From: Rhodococcus sp. IITR03
Lineage (GTDB): Bacteria > Actinomycetota > Actinomycetes > Mycobacteriales > Mycobacteriaceae
Assembly (NCBI GenBank): GCA_001017865.1
Contig: LATQ01000001.1
Coordinates: forward strand, 26,463-90,355
Length of the DNA stretch: 63,893 nucleotides
Direction: 5' to 3'
Numbering within the stretch: position 1 is the first letter of the stretch; each line of letters starts with the position of its first letter. Made by a program: the position numbers and the translations under genes. The notes beneath the pieces are model-generated. The model did not search any database and had not been told where the DNA came from. It saw only the letters and a program-made list of their open reading frames with translations. This document shows, in pieces, positions 38,110 through 49,926 of this stretch.

Positions 38110-39141
38110 GATTGCACCGCCTCCAGAATCCGTTCCCTGTTCTCGGGCTTCGGCCATCCACCAGGATGAGGGTGGTGAGACAGGTGGGCTTCCACTTGGT
38201 TTCGATTTCCTCGATGATCTTGTCGGCGGGGCCGACGAGGGCTACGTCCTCGACCATCTCGGTCGGCACGGCCTGCGCTGCGAGGTCGGGCCGTCCACTC
38301 AGATAGAGCTCCTGGATCTCGGCGCAGGCGTCACCCCAGCCATCCGCACGAACACATCGTTGTGGAAGTTGGCGCCCTTCGCGCCCATACCGCCCGCGTA
38401 CAGCGCGACCGTCGGTTTCAGCCGCGCGGCGGCCTTCTCCACGTCGTCGTTCTCGACCAGCCAGCACACGTTCGCGATCTCGAAATCGTCCTGGGTGCGC
38501 CGCGCGCCTTCTCGCGCGAATCCGTCCGCGAGAGCGGCACGGTAGAACTCGTCGCTTTTGGGCGAGAACCACAGCGGGGTCCAGCCGTCGGCGATCTCCG
38601 CCGCCAGCGCCACGTTCTTCGGACCCTCGGCTCCCATGTAGATCGGAATGTCGCTGCGGAGCGGGTGGACGATCGACTTGAGCGGCTTCCCCAGACCCGT
38701 GCCGCCCTGGACGGGCAGCTGGTAATGCCGTCCCGAATAGGTGACCGGCTCTTCACGAGCCCACACCTTGCGCATGATCTCGATGTACTCGCGCGTTCGT
38801 TCGAGAGGTCGCGGATAGGGCTGCCCGTACCAACCCTCGACGACCTGCGGGCCGGACGCCCCGATTCCGAGAATCACGCGTCCCCCGCTCAGATGATCGA
38901 GGGTGAGGGCCGCCATCGCCAATGTGGTGGGCGGCCGCGCGGAGATCTGGCATACCGATGTCCCGAGCTTGATGTTCGATGTGCGGGCGCCCCACCAGGC
39001 CAGCGGAGTGAGCGCATCGGACCCGTACGTTTCTGCGGTCCAGAAGCTGTCGACTCCGAGTTCTTCTGCCTCGGTGAGGATTCGCTCGACGTGCCGGGGC
39101 GGGCCGGAGCCCCAGTAGCCGGCAGCAACTCCTACTTTCAT
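38106..39141 (-). CDS. LLM-class (F420-dependent) oxidoreductase (frameshifted)
   Basis: About 345 residues, luciferase-like TIM barrel. VGVAAGYWGSGPPRHVERIL, FWTAETYGSDALTPLAWWGA, IKLGTSVCQISARPPTTLAM and GRVILGIGASGPQVVEGWYG are hallmarks of the actinobacterial F420-linked branch. Frame changes near 38330 and 38160; the end is PENRERILEAVQS. It could reduce or oxidise a ring or side-chain intermediate using F420. It lies between the crotonase and thiolase-like genes. Confidence 0.82.
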
Positions 39142-39181
39142 ACGAACCTCATCGTTTCCTGCGGTGTCCTCGGGTGGGCGG

Positions 39182-39995
39182 TCAGTGGTTCCGGAATTCG
39201 GGGGGCCGCTTCTCGAGGAACGAGACGACGGCCTCCTTGTGGTCGCGCGTGAGCGAGCTCAGGATCTGGGTGCGGTTCTCGAGATCGATCGCTGCTCGCA
39301 TACTGGGTGTTTCGAGGTTCGACCACATGACCTCCTTGGTCATCCAGACCCCGAACGGGCTGTTCTGCGCGATCGCCTCGGCGGTGTCCAATGCGGTATC
39401 GAGCAGGGTGTCGGCGGGCTCCACGGACGAGACGAGCCCGATGCGTTCGGCCTCGGCTGCGTCGATGGACCGGCCGGTGAGCATGATCTGAGCTGCGCGG
39501 GAGAAGCCGATCATCCGGGGCAGCAGCCAACTCATTCCGATGTCGCAGTTGGACAGGCCCCGCCGAATGAATGCGGCGTGGAAGACCGCTTTTTCCGAGG
39601 CGATGCGGATATCCGCCATGAGCGCCAGCGACATACCGCCGCCGGCTGCCGCGCCGTCGACCGCCGCGATGATCGGGCGCGGGTACTACGGAATGCGTCG
39701 ACCAGCCGGCGATGTGCTTCTGCACTCTCAAGCCGAGTTGGGCGCGACCTTCCCCTTCTGTCGTCCCTTCGGGTGTTCCGTATCCGCGCAGGTCCAGCCC
39801 TGCGCAGAAGGCCCGACCCTCGCCGGTGAGGACGATCGCGCGGGTTGTGGAGTCGTCTCGGACCTCGTCGAGGACCCCGTGCAGTGCCTCGATGAGGTCG
39901 ACGTTCATCGCGTTGAGCTCGTTCGGGCGGTTGAGCCGGATCAAGAGAATTCCCGGCCGCGGACGTTCGGTCAGGATCGGTGTTTCATCGGCCAT
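39182..39995 (-). CDS. Enoyl-CoA hydratase/isomerase 2 (frameshifted)
   Basis: About 271 residues. ILLIRLNRPNELNAMNVDLI, AIVLTGEGRAFCAGLDLRGY, the second oxyanion strand GGGMSLALMADIRIASEKAV, and AAFIRRGLSNCDIGMSWLLP. The usual catalytic glutamate position here reads SNCD, as in isomerase-like or ring-opening members. Frame changes near 39690. ATG at 39993-39995. First gene of the unit with the LLM and thiolase-like genes, divergent from the SDR at 40088. Confidence 0.82.
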
Positions 39996-40027
39996 GTGAC
40001 TCTCCCGGATGTGACGGACTCGACACA

Positions 40028-40052
40028 CGCAGGCTAATGACTTTAGATTAAA
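40028..40052. promoter_or_regulatory. Island dyad site E (divergent crotonase/SDR)
   Basis: CGCAGGCTA, 7 bp, TAGATTAAA; right arm 8 of 9, left arm 4 of 9 against site B. TAGATT may act as a -10 for the rightward SDR gene. It lies between the two divergent starts. Confidence 0.5.
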
Positions 40053-40087
40053 AGCTCAAGGATCCACCACGACCGAAGGAGTCGACG

Positions 40088-40930
40088 ATGACCGATCTCG
40101 AAGGCAAGGTTGCGGTGGTGACAGGAGCCGCCAGCGGTATCGGCGCGGCTACGGCGCGTGTCTTCGCTCAGCGCGGAGCCCACGTCGTCGTCGCGGACAT
40201 CGACGAGAAACGGGGCCGGAACGTAGCCGCCGAACTCGGCCGGCGAGGCGTTTACCTGCATACCGACGTCCGCGAGGAGTCCGATGTGGCCGCAGCCGTC
40301 GCACTTGCCGTAGAGCAGTTCGGGCGACTGGACTGCATGATCAACAATGCGGGCCGCGTGGGCGCCTGGACTTTCCTCGAGGACACATCGCTCGAGGAAT
40401 GGGAGGACGGCTTTGCGGTACTTTCACGCAGCGCATTTCTCGGAACGAAGCACGCCGCTCGCGTCATGCGCGACCAGGGCTCGGGCAGCATCGTCAACGT
40501 GTCGAGCGTTGCCGGTATCCGGACCGGTTTCGGCCCCCACCCCTACAGCGCAGCAAAGGCTGCCGTTCTCCAGCTCACGCGTACCGCGGCGGTGGAGCTC
40601 GCCGAGTTCCGCATACGCGTCAACGCGCTGATCCCCGGTGGTGTCGCCACACGGATCGTCGGCCACGGCGCCGGACTCGAGGACGAAGCGCTCGACCGCA
40701 GTGTCGACGCCGTTCGACGGAGCCTCACGAAGTTCCAGCCCATTCCGAGGGCCGGGGAACCCGACGACCTCGCCCATGCCGCAGCTTTCCTCGCCTCCGA
40801 CGATTCCGAATTCGTCACCGGCCAGACGCTCGGAGTGGACGGGGGCCTCGCCCTGGGCAAGAAGTGGCCCTCGAACTACCGGGCGGAAGCACAGGCCGCT
40901 TCGACCCGTGTCATGGTCGAGGACAGTTGA
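40088..40930 (+). CDS. Short-chain dehydrogenase/reductase
   Basis: Intact, 280 residues. GKVAVVTGAASGIGAATARV, INNAGRVGAWTFLE, the serine strand SIVNVSSVAGIR, catalytic PYSAAKAAVLQLTRTAAVEL, and FVTGQTLGVDGGLALG. NAD(H) use is suggested by the aspartate in VVADIDEKRG. ATG follows AAGGAG. The molybdopterin oxidoreductase begins 4 bp after its stop, so both are translated from one message. Confidence 0.9.
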   Translation: MTDLEGKVAVVTGAASGIGAATARVFAQRGAHVVVADIDEKRGRNVAAELGRRGVYLHTDVREESDVAAAVALAVEQFGRLDCMINNAGRVGAWTFLEDTSLEEWEDGFAVLSRSAFLGTKHAARVMRDQGSGSIVNVSSVAGIRTGFGPHPYSAAKAAVLQLTRTAAVELAEFRIRVNALIPGGVATRIVGHGAGLEDEALDRSVDAVRRSLTKFQPIPRAGEPDDLAHAAAFLASDDSEFVTGQTLGVDGGLALGKKWPSNYRAEAQAASTRVMVEDS

Positions 40931-40934
40931 CCCG

Positions 40935-43070
40935 ATGACCGAGCATCGGGTCCACACGTTCTGCCGTCTCTGCGAACCGGCGTGTGGACTCGTCGCCACG
41001 GTCCGGAACGGCGCGGTCGGCAACCTGCAAACCGACCCGGATCATCCGATACACAAGGGATTCTCGTGCCACAAGGGCGTGCATTTCCTCGAGATCCATC
41101 GCGACCCGGACCGGCTCGACCGCCCGCTCAGGCGCGTCAACCCGCGGAGCGAGGAGGTCGGTGAATTCGTCGCCGTCGACTGGGACGACGCCGTACGGGA
41201 CATCGCAGACCGCCTGCGCGATATCCGGCAGCGTCACGGGCGCAATGCACTCGCCGTCTATCAGGGAAACCCCTCCGCGTTCAACGGCACCTACTACGCC
41301 AATGCAGCAGCGCTGGCGCGTGGCTTCGACACGAGGATGCGGTTCAGCGCGGGGACCCAGGACACATCCGCCAAGTACGCGGCCAGCGAGGCGATCTACG
41401 GAGCGTCGATGGCGCATCCGATCCCCGATCTGCTGCACACCGATTACTTCCTCTGCCTCGGTAGCAATCCTCTCGTCTCGCACATGACCCTGATGCACAT
41501 CTCGAACCCCATGGCCAAGATCAGGCGATCAAGAAGCGCGGAGGGAAGACTCTGTTCGTCAATCCCCGGCGCATCGAGTCGTCCGGGCCGGATACGGGCG
41601 AGGTGTTGCTCATCAAACCCGATTCCGATTTCTACTTTCTCGCCGCGATCCTCCACGAGATCGTCTTCCGCATCGGATACGACCGCGCCGAAGTCGAGAA
41701 ACACGCACGGAACATCGACGATCTGGTGGAGTTCGTCGGCAGATATTCCGCCGAACACGTGAGTGCGGCCACCGGGATAGCGGCCGACGACATCAGGCAG
41801 GTCGCCGACGACTTCTGCGCTGCACCTACCGCCGGCATCTACATGGCGACCGGAGTCAATCAGGGACGTCAGGGCGCCCTCGCGTACTGGATGCTCAACA
41901 TGATCAGCTGTTCTCCGGCAATCTCGGGAGGCGCGGAGGAAACATCTACTCGCGCGGTATGAGCGACGTCGTACAGAACTCGAAGCGCAAACGGGAGGAT
42001 CCCTTCTTCGAGGGCAGCCTGGGCGAGGTTCGCACCGTCAGCGGCGACCTTCCCGCGGCCAGACTCGCCGAGTACATCGAGAACGAGAAGGATCCGATCC
42101 GGGCCTGATCGTGATCTCCGGCAATCCACTGCTGTCGGTGAGCGGGGAAGAACGTATGCGGGCCGCGATGGCCGGCATGGAGTTGATCGTGACGATCGAC
42201 CTGTATCGCACGGTGACCGGGGAGATCTCGGACTACGTACTTCCTGCCACGGATTGGCTCGAGCACGAGGATGTCAATTTCCTCAACACCATGGGCGTGA
42301 CCATGGAACCGTACGTCCAGTACACCCCGGCCGTCGTACCGCCCAAGGGCGACCGCCGCGACGACTGGTGGATTCTCGCCCGCATCCAGCAGGAAATGGG
42401 AGTCCGGACGTTGCTCGACGATCCGGAACCGGCGCCGCTCGCCAACGCGGACGCCGCGATGCGCGAGGCCGGCCTCAGCATCGAACGGTTGAAGCAACTA
42501 CCGTGCCAGACGGCGGTCCTGCCCGAGGCCGTCCCGTCACACGTCTTCACCATCGCCGTGCAACACGACGACGGCCTGATCGATTGCTGCCCTCCGGTGT
42601 TCCGGCGTGCGTACCGCACCGCAGAAGACATCCTGGACGAATTGTCCGGCGAGAGCGCCGATCAACTCAAGTTGATCACGCGTCGCACCCATTACATGCT
42701 CAACAGCTGGCTCCACAATTCTTCCGTCCTGAAACAGTCTTTGCATCAGGACAATCCACTGTGGATGCATCCCGACGATGCAACCCGGCGCGATCTGGCC
42801 GAGGGCGACGAAGTAAGGGTCTCGAATCGCTACGGTTCCGTGGACGCGACACTGGCATTCGACGAGGGCCTCAAGCCCGGAGTGGTCGCGATGACCCATG
42901 GATGGGGTCAGAAGACCGCACGCAGTCTTCGGACGGCAAGTCGACATCCGGGCACGAACGTGAACAGACTTTCCCCGGTGGGCGAGGCCGGGTACGACAT
43001 CCTCAGCAACCAATCACACCTCACGGGGATCAACGTGGAAGTCACCCGTAGGGCACATCCCTTCACGTAG
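40935..43070 (+). CDS. Molybdopterin oxidoreductase 1 (frameshifted)
   Basis: About 712 residues, Mo-bis-MGD (DMSO-reductase) superfamily, with an N-terminal [4Fe-4S] site: CRLCEPACGL and the fourth cysteine in GFSCHKGVHF. Then VYQGNPSAFNGTYYANAAAL, FLCLGSNPLVSHMTLMHIS, LIVISGNPLLSVSGEERMRA and the C-terminal cofactor domain (HYMLNSWLHNS, VAMTHGWGQ). No Tat signal, so cytoplasmic. Three single-base losses, including GGG to GG near 41522. Reaction unknown: hydroxylation, hydration and dehydrogenation are all known in this superfamily. Confidence 0.85.
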
Positions 43071-43095
43071 ACAAACCTAACGTCTATAGCTTAAT
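43071..43095. promoter_or_regulatory. Island dyad site F (MFS promoter)
   Basis: On the minus strand ATTAAGCTA, 7 bp, TAGGTTTGT; 12 of 18 match site B. On the plus strand TAGACA (43068) and TTAATG 17 bp on suit the MFS gene. It starts directly after the Mo-enzyme stop. Confidence 0.45.
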
Positions 43096-43157
43096 GTGGT
43101 GTACCTCACCGAATATCCGGGCATTCGCCCACCTCCTCCCCACACATGAGGTTCAGC

Positions 43158-44515
43158 ATGACCGAACGTACGAACACGGCTGCAAGCTTCCACCGAATGC
43201 TTCCGCCGGACGATCCCCCGCAGAATCACGACGAGCAGGTCGAGCAGCTTCATCGGAACCCTGCTCGAGTACTACGATTTCAGCCTCTATGCGTCCGCTG
43301 CATCAGTGGTTTTCGCAAGCGTGTTCTTCTCGGGCTCGAGCGCCTTCCTCGGAACACTCCAAGCGGTAGCGACCTTCGCCGTCGGCTTCCTCGTCCGCCC
43401 GATCGGTGGAGTCATCCTCGGAAGTCTCGGAGATCGCATCGGGCGTAAGAAGATCCTGGTCTTCACGATGCTGCTGATGGGCGGCGCAACCCTCCTGGTC
43501 GGACTTCTGCCCAGCTACGCCCAGATCGGCTGGGTCGCACCGCTTCTCCTCGTGCTTCTGCGTGTTCTGCAAGGCATCGGCGCCAGTGGCGAATACGGCG
43601 GCGCAGCACTGGTCGCGGTCGAATTCGCCCCCTCCAAGAAGCGCGGCCTGCTCGGCTCGCTGCCCGGCATGGGCGCGGCGCTCGGTGGCGTGCTCGGCTC
43701 GCTGTCCCTGCTCCTGGTCTCCGCGGTGATGTCGCAAGAGAGCTTCCTCAGCTGGGGCTGGCGTATCCCGTTCCTGTTCAGCGTCGTCATCCTCGCCTAC
43801 GGCCTCTGGCTGCGCCGGACGCTGCCGGAAACCCCGGCGTTCGAGAAGGCCCAGAAGACGGAAACACTGACGAAGACGCCGATCCGCGACGTTCTCCGGC
43901 AGCAGCCGGGCGCCTGATCGCCGTACTCGTGATGACCATCGGCCAGACCGGTATCGGCTACTTCTACATCGTCTTCATGGGCACCTTCGGCACCAACCAG
44001 CTCGGCTTCGGCGGCACGGAAGTGCTCGTCGGCCTGATCGCCGCCCAGCTCACCAACGCCGTCCTCATCCCGCTCTTCGGCTCGCTGTCGGACCGTGTCG
44101 GACGACAGCCGGTGATCATCTTCGGCTTCCTCTACAGCGCCGTCTTCGCGTGGGCCGGCATGGCCATGCTCTCGGGCATGGATACGCCACCGCTGATGTT
44201 CTGGCTGGTCATGGCGATGGGCAACGGTATCGGCGTTGCGGCGATCTTCGGTCCCATGGCGCATACGTCATCGAACTGTTCCGCACCCAGCACGCCTACA
44301 CCGGACTCGGCCTGGGCCGTGAGGGTGGAAATGCCATCGGCGCGGCGGTCGTCCCCGTCATCGCCGTGGCGCTCGCGTTCGACGACACCACCGTGTGGCT
44401 CAGTCTCCTGATCTGTGTGGTCTCGCTGCTCGGCTTCGCAGGCACCGTTCTGGCCGGCCGCCGAACGGCATCCGACACCGAGGCAACCGAGGCCAAGACA
44501 CCGGTCTCCGCATAG
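43158..44515 (+). CDS. MFS metabolite:H+ symporter (MHS family, frameshifted)
   Basis: About 453 residues, 12 membrane segments. The opening GTLLEYYDFSLYAS is present only after frame correction. GSLGDRIGRKKILVFTMLLM, RVLQGIGASGEYGGAALVAV and PETPAFEKAQ are MHS signatures. Members import organic acids, so this is the best uptake candidate for the pathway. Frame changes near 43250, 43912 and 44265. ATG 43158 with GAGG at 43148-43151. Confidence 0.85.
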
Positions 44516-44538
44516 CACTCGGGATCCACACACGCATC

Positions 44539-44592
44539 GAGACCGGGGTTGTTTGCGAAAGTTCCCTACTTTTCGCAAACAACCCCGGTCTC
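44539..44592. terminator. Strong bidirectional terminator
   Basis: GAGACCGGGGTTGTTTGCGA and its exact complement form a perfect 22-bp stem with a 10-base loop between the convergent MFS and SDR genes. The AAA/TTT ends of the stem give a short U-run in either direction. Confidence 0.88.
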
Positions 44593-44621
44593 GTTCGTGC
44601 GGAACGCCTTACGACCTGGGA

Positions 44622-45374
44622 TCAGACCCCGACGGGGCCGCCACGCCAGACGCCGATCTCCTCACCGGAGACGTCGGCCGCGTGATCGGAGACGAGGAAG
44701 GACACCGTCGACGCGATGGACTCGGGAGGGATCGAAGGCCAGTGCTTGGTCAGCGCCTCGACTCCCGCTTCCCCACCGCTGGAGACGATGTCGGTCGCTA
44801 CGAATCCCGGCATCACGCAGTTGACGGTGATCCCGCGCCGTGCGACCTCGAGTGCCATCGACTTCGTCATGCCGACCAGCCCGGCCTTCGCCGCGGCGTA
44901 TGCGCTCATCCCAGGGGCGGGACGGCGACCACCGGAAGGGCTGTTGACGAACACCACTCGACCCCAGCCTGCTTCGTACATTGCGGGTAGGGCGAAGTGC
45001 GTGCAGTAGAACGCGCCGTTGAGGTTGACGGCGATGACTTCGTCGAAGTCCGCCGGAGACTGCTTCCTGGCCGCGCCGGCCTTGTTCATACCGGCGTTGT
45101 TCACGAGAACCGTCGGCGCCCCGAGCCGGGCGGTGGTGTCGGCTATGAGACGCTCGGCGTCCTCGACGACCGAGACGTCCGCCTGGATCGCAACTGCCTG
45201 CCCACCGTCGGCGACGATCTTCGCCGCGACCTCCTCGGCATCGCGGGCACTGCGTGAATAGTTCACTGCGACAGCAAATCCGTCTGCCGCGAGCCGATGC
45301 GAGACGGCCGCGCCGATACCTCGGCCGCCTCCCGTAACCACAGCCACCTTGTTCGACGTCATCGTCGGTGTCAC
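44622..45374 (-). CDS. Short-chain dehydrogenase/reductase
   Basis: Intact, 250 residues. KVAVVTGGGRGIGAAVSHRL, NNAGMNKAGAARKQSP, FVNSPSGGRRPAPGM, catalytic AYAAAKAGLVGMTKSMALEV, and SGEEIGVWRGG. The sequence AVNYSRSARDAEEV resembles FabG-like NADP enzymes. GTG at 45374 overlaps the stop of the CoA ligase (GTGA), so the two are translationally coupled; an ATG at 45362 is the alternative. Last gene of the long minus-strand unit. Confidence 0.88.
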   Translation of the reverse strand: MTPTMTSNKVAVVTGGGRGIGAAVSHRLAADGFAVAVNYSRSARDAEEVAAKIVADGGQAVAIQADVSVVEDAERLIADTTARLGAPTVLVNNAGMNKAGAARKQSPADFDEVIAVNLNGAFYCTHFALPAMYEAGWGRVVFVNSPSGGRRPAPGMSAYAAAKAGLVGMTKSMALEVARRGITVNCVMPGFVATDIVSSGGEAGVEALTKHWPSIPPESIASTVSFLVSDHAADVSGEEIGVWRGGPVGV

Positions 45375-46890
45375 CTGACCTTCTCGTAGTTGTCCGGCAC
45401 ATTCGCGAAGGCGTCACGCAGTTGACGCTTCGCGATCTTGCCACTGGGCATGCGGGGCAGCGGCTCGTCCATGAACACGACGTAGCGCGGCACCTTGTAG
45501 TCGGCGAGTTGCTCGTTGCAGAAATCCACGATCTCGGATTCCTTCATCTCGCTCGTCGCTCGCACCAGAGCCGCCGGCGTCTCGCCGAACTTGGCGTCGG
45601 GCACGCTGATCACCGCGACCTCCTCGACGCCCGGTATCCGGTTGATGACCGTTTCGATTTCGGCCGGGGAGATGTTCAGGCCACCCGAGATGATCATGTC
45701 CTTGAGCCTGTCGACGTAGGTGAGGTACCCGTTCTCGTCGAGCTTGCCGAGGTCGCCCGTGTAGAGCCAGCCGTCGCGGAGCGCCTCCTGCGTCGCGGCT
45801 TCGTTGCGCCAGTATCCGGGCATCATGCCGGGTCCGCGCAGCAGGATCTGACCGGTTTCGTTGGGCGGGAGATCGTTTCCGTCCGGGTCCACGACCCGGA
45901 TCTTGGTGAAGATGCCGCCGTACCCGCACTTGTCGGGGTGTTCCGCGGCTTCGTCACGCGGCATCGCGGTTGCCGAGCCGCCGATCTCGGTCTGACCGTA
46001 GATCTGCCGCAGAGCCACCCCCTGGGCCTGCCACTTTCGGAGGAGGTCGACGGGGACCCGGGCCCCGCCGACATGAGCGGTGACCATGTGGCTCAGATCG
46101 GATTCGGTGAAACCGGGCGCTTGGCGATCTGCTCGAACAGAATCGGAGGGCCGGTCAGAGTGTTGGCCTTGTCCTCGTTCAGAACACGCAGAGCTTCGAC
46201 GGGGTCGAATCCGGCTGGAGGAACAGTGTTCCGCCGTGCAGGACGACCCGCGAGATGCCCAGATGATCCCTGCCGCGGAGAACAACGGCAGTACGAGCAA
46301 CGGCCGGAGTCCGTTCGGCTGGATGGGCTCCATGAGGTGCCACTCGTGCATCTCACCGGCGATCGTCGCGTGCGTGAAGATCACGCCCTTGGGGTTGCCG
46401 GTGGTGCCGCTCGTGAACACGATGGCGGTGGGATCGCCCATCTCCACGATCGGGGTGGGGAATCGTGTGTGAGCACCTTCCCGGAGCGGACGGACGTCTT
46501 TCTCGAACACCGCGATCGCGAAGGTGTTTCGCTCCTGCTGAACTTCTTCGAGGCGGGACAGCAGCGCTTCGTCGCAGACGACGACGGTCGGCTCGCAATC
46601 GTCCACGAGGGTGACGAGTTCACGGGCGAGCATGCGCTGGTTGAGACCGACGGCGATGGCCCCGACCTTCATGGCGGCGAGCGCAGCCACGGCCCATTCG
46701 AGACTGTTGACGCCGAGGAGGGCGACTCGGTCGCTCGCGTCACGCCCCGCGACGCGAGGTCGTGGGCCACGCCGTCGGCCCAGGTGGACAGTTCGGCGTA
46801 GGTCACGACATCACCGGCGAAGTCGATCGCGGGGAGGTCGGGCTTCGACCTGGCCCAGTAGGTCAGCGCGTCTACAACGGTGCCGCTCAT
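45371..46890 (-). CDS. Acyl-CoA ligase 3 (frameshifted)
   Basis: About 507 residues. P-loop IVFTSGTTGNPKGVIFTH, VALRQIYGQTEIGGSATAMP, DGWLYTGDLGKLDENGYLTY, DRLKDMIISGGLNISPAEIE, and the C-terminal lysine in LPRMPSGKIAKRQLRDAF. Four single-base losses (near 46680, 46250, 46215 and 46120) explain every frame switch. Closest relative in the window is the ligase at 14246. Dyad site G lies about 70 bp upstream, inside the 3' end of fprB. Confidence 0.85.
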
Positions 46891-46947
46891 GATGCCTCCA
46901 TGGATATAGGTGATCGAGTGCGGACCTCCACACCGGTGAGGCGCAGG

Positions 46948-48614
46948 TCACATCCGCGCTGTTAAATCTAAAGCCTGTTGTTTATCGAGCAAGCCCGAAA
47001 TGTCGCCGGCGTCCCGCGCGACCGCCAGCATCGCGTCGATCTCCACCAACTTGTGCCGCGCGCGCCCTGACGACGCCCCTCGAGTCGTTCGTGCCTGTCG
47101 ATCCGCTTCCACCCGTCGAAGTCGATCGCCTCCGGGCAGCGCGACCTCACGACCTCCGCCAACTCGTCCGCGGTGCCGGCCGGATCACGAAGACGGTCCT
47201 GCGCAAAATCCGCGACGATGGTCTCGACGGTCTCCGCGGCGCAGTACCGGTTGGTGCCGATCACGCCGGTCGGTCCCCGTTTGATCCACCCCGCGACATA
47301 CGCGCCCTGCACGGGACGACCCTCGGCAGGATCGATCACGCGACCCTCCACGTTCGGGACCGTCCCCCGTTCGTCGTCGAACGGCAGGCCGGGCACGCGG
47401 CTCCCCCGGTAGCCCACCGAACGCAGGACCATCGCTGTGTCGAGATCCTCCGCGGGCCCGTCTCCGGCGAAAGGCGCGATTCTCAGGCCCTCGACTCGGT
47501 CGTCCCCGAGAATCTCGACCGGCGAGCCGTGGAAGCGCAGGACGATTCGCCGGTGACCGGGCCGCGGCGTGCGCTGTGCGTACTCGGCCAGCGTCCGCAA
47601 CTTGATCGGCGCATCGGCGGGAGCCTCGTACCCACCGTGCACGGTCACGTCGACCTCCGGCAGTGAGCCCAGCGCGAGAAGTTCCGGGGTCGTGAACGCG
47701 GCATGTTCGGGGCCGCGCCGGCCGAGCACGACCACCTCCTCGACGGCACTCTTGCGCAACGCGTTCAGCGCGTGCTCGGCAAGATCTCCGGGTACGAGAT
47801 GCTCGGGGTCCCGCGCGAGGATGCGTGCCACGTCCAGAGCGACGTTGCCGTTGCCGACGACCACCACCCGTCGACCGGACAGATCGAACGTGCGGTCGGC
47901 GAATTCCGGATGCCCGTTGTACCAGGCGACGAATTCGCGGGCCGCGACGCTACCCGGCAGATCCTCCCCGGGAATTCCGAGTTTCCGGTCGTCGGATGCT
48001 CCGCTCGCGTGGACGACCGCATGGTGGTGAGCGAGCAGTTCCTCGATACCGATGTCCCGTCCGATCTCCACCCCGAAGAACGCCCGGAAACCTTCCCGGC
48101 CACCGGTGCGGGAGAACAGGCGGTCGACTGCCTTGGTGGTCTGATGGTCCGGGGCCACCCCGAAGCGGAGGAGCCCACCGGCGACCGGCAACCGTTCGAA
48201 CATCGACACCTCGACGTCCACGTCGCGTCTCTTCAGCAACTCCTCCGCGGCATAGAACGCCGACGGGCCGGAACCGACGATCGCCACCCGCAGGGTCCCG
48301 GAGCGTTCGACGACCCGGGTGGGCTCCGGGGCCACCTCGGTGGGGCCGGACACGGACGGATTGCCGAGGAAGTACGCCGCGTTCAGATCCCTGTAGATCT
48401 CCGTTTCCGGAGTGAGATCGCTGTCGGGAACGATCGCGTCCACCGGGCACACGTCGGCGCAGGCTCCACAGTCGATGCACGTGTCGGGATCGATGTAGAG
48501 CATCTCGGTGCGCGCGTACTGCGCTTCGTCGGGTGTCGGGTGGATACAGTTCACCGGGCACACGGCGACACACGTGGCGTCGTTGCAGCAGGCCTGAGTG
48601 ACTACGTACGTCAT
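46948..48614 (-). CDS. fprB: NADPH-ferredoxin reductase with N-terminal ferredoxin, FprB-like (frameshifted)
   Basis: About 555 residues. A 7Fe-type ferredoxin domain comes first (CCNDATCVAVCPVNCIHP, then CIDCGACADVCPVDAI). An adrenodoxin-reductase-like flavoprotein follows (RVAIVGSGPSAFYAAEELLK; NADPH motif VVVVGNGNVALDVARILARD; GWIKRGPTGVIGTNRYCAAE). It should carry electrons from NADPH to a P450 ferredoxin or to the Mo enzymes. One frame change near 47045; the restored end is HKLVEIDAMLAVARDAGD and TARM, stopping at 46948. ATG overlaps the upstream stop (ATGA). Confidence 0.88.
46962..46986 (-). promoter_or_regulatory. Island dyad site G (acyl-CoA ligase 3 promoter)
   Basis: On the minus strand GATAAACAA, 7 bp, TAGATTTAA. 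The right arm is identical to site B, the left arm 4 of 9. TTGCTC with TAGATT 16 bp on gives a plausible promoter inside the fprB 3' end. Being partly coding, this site is weaker evidence than the others. Confidence 0.4.
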
Positions 48615-49842
48615 GAGTTCTCCGATCGATCGCGAAGCGCTGGATCCTGGTTCGGGAGACGGAAGCGGTCGCCGTAGCGGTCCGCGAGTCGGCCCGCGCG
48701 ATCCGCGAAACTTCGGGCTCCACCCGGATACGAATGCCGGAACGACGCGACCCCACCCGTATGGGCGGGAAACCCGATGCCCAGAACGGATCCGGCGTCT
48801 GCGTCGCGTCGGAGGTGACGACGCCTTCGTCGAGGCACCGGCATGCCTCGACGACCTGAGCGAACAGCAGACGGTCGCGCATGTCGTCGACCGGGATGTC
48901 CTTCACCCGTCCGAATGCTTCGCGCAACCCGCTCCACAGCCCGAGCCGTGTGCCGTCGTCGTCGTAGTCGTAGAAACCGCGGCCCGCGGCTCGTCCGCCG
49001 CGGTCGTGAGCATCGATCATGTGGTCGCGCACCCTGTCCGCCTCGTGGGCCCGCCACGTGCCGCCGGACGATTCGACGGCGGCACGCTGCTCCCGTTGCA
49101 CCGAACGGTTGAGGGTCAGCGAGATCTCGTCGAGAAGTTGCAGCGGGGGAACCGGATATCCCGCATCCTTCGCCGCATCTTCGACGAGGCCCGGGTCGAT
49201 TCCGGCACCGACGGCGATCAGCGCTTCGTCGAGATATCGCTCCATGACGCGGCTCGTGAAGAACCCCCGGCTGTCGCGCACGACGATGGGTGTCTTTCCG
49301 AGCAGCCGCGCATACTCCAGAGCGGACGACAAGGTCTTTTCGGATGTGCGCGTACCGACGATCGTCTCCACCAGCCGCATCCGGTCGACCGGCGAGAAGA
49401 AGTGCATGCCGACGAACGTCTCCGGGCGCGACAACGTGGACGCGAGGGTCGTGATCGGCAGCGTCGACGTCGTCGATGCGAGCACGGTGCCGGGCTCGGT
49501 GACCGCTTCGATCGTCTGCAGAACCTGCTGTTTGACGGCGACGTTCTCGGCCACGGCTTCGACCACCAACGCGGAGGGGCCGAGGTCCGAGAGGCGTTCG
49601 GTGATCTCGATGCGATCGAGCAAAGCTCGTGACGAGGCAACGTCGGTGGTTCCCGAGTCGAGTGCACGCGCCTCACGTCGTTCGGCGTATTGCCGGCCCC
49701 GTCGTGCGCCTTGCAGGGTGCGTGCGACGAGCACGACTTCCGCCCCCGCCCGCGCACACGTGTAGGCGATGGCCGACCCCATCATTCCGGCTCCGACCAC
49801 CCCGACCGTCGTGCCCTTCAAGGTGTCACTGCGCGCGTTCAC
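48611..49842 (-). CDS. 3-hydroxyacyl-CoA dehydrogenase, stand-alone (frameshifted)
   Basis: About 410 residues: Rossmann domain TTVGVVGAGMMGSAIAYTCA, AENVAVKQQVLQTIEAVTEP, catalytic GMHFFSPVDRMRLVETIVGT, then two C-terminal 3HCDH domains (DSRGFFTSRVMERYLDEALI; later GFPAHTGGVASFRHSYPGG). It corresponds to the dehydrogenase half of FadB/FadJ without the hydratase half; crotonases are encoded separately nearby. One frame change near 48775. GTG at 49840-49842. Overlaps fprB by ATGA. Confidence 0.85.
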
Positions 49843-49926
49843 CGGGGGCCTGCTTCCGCTCGCTCGACATCGACGGGTATGCCGTTGAAGATCGGGCGCC
49901 GGTGAGGGGTTCGACCACCGAATCAT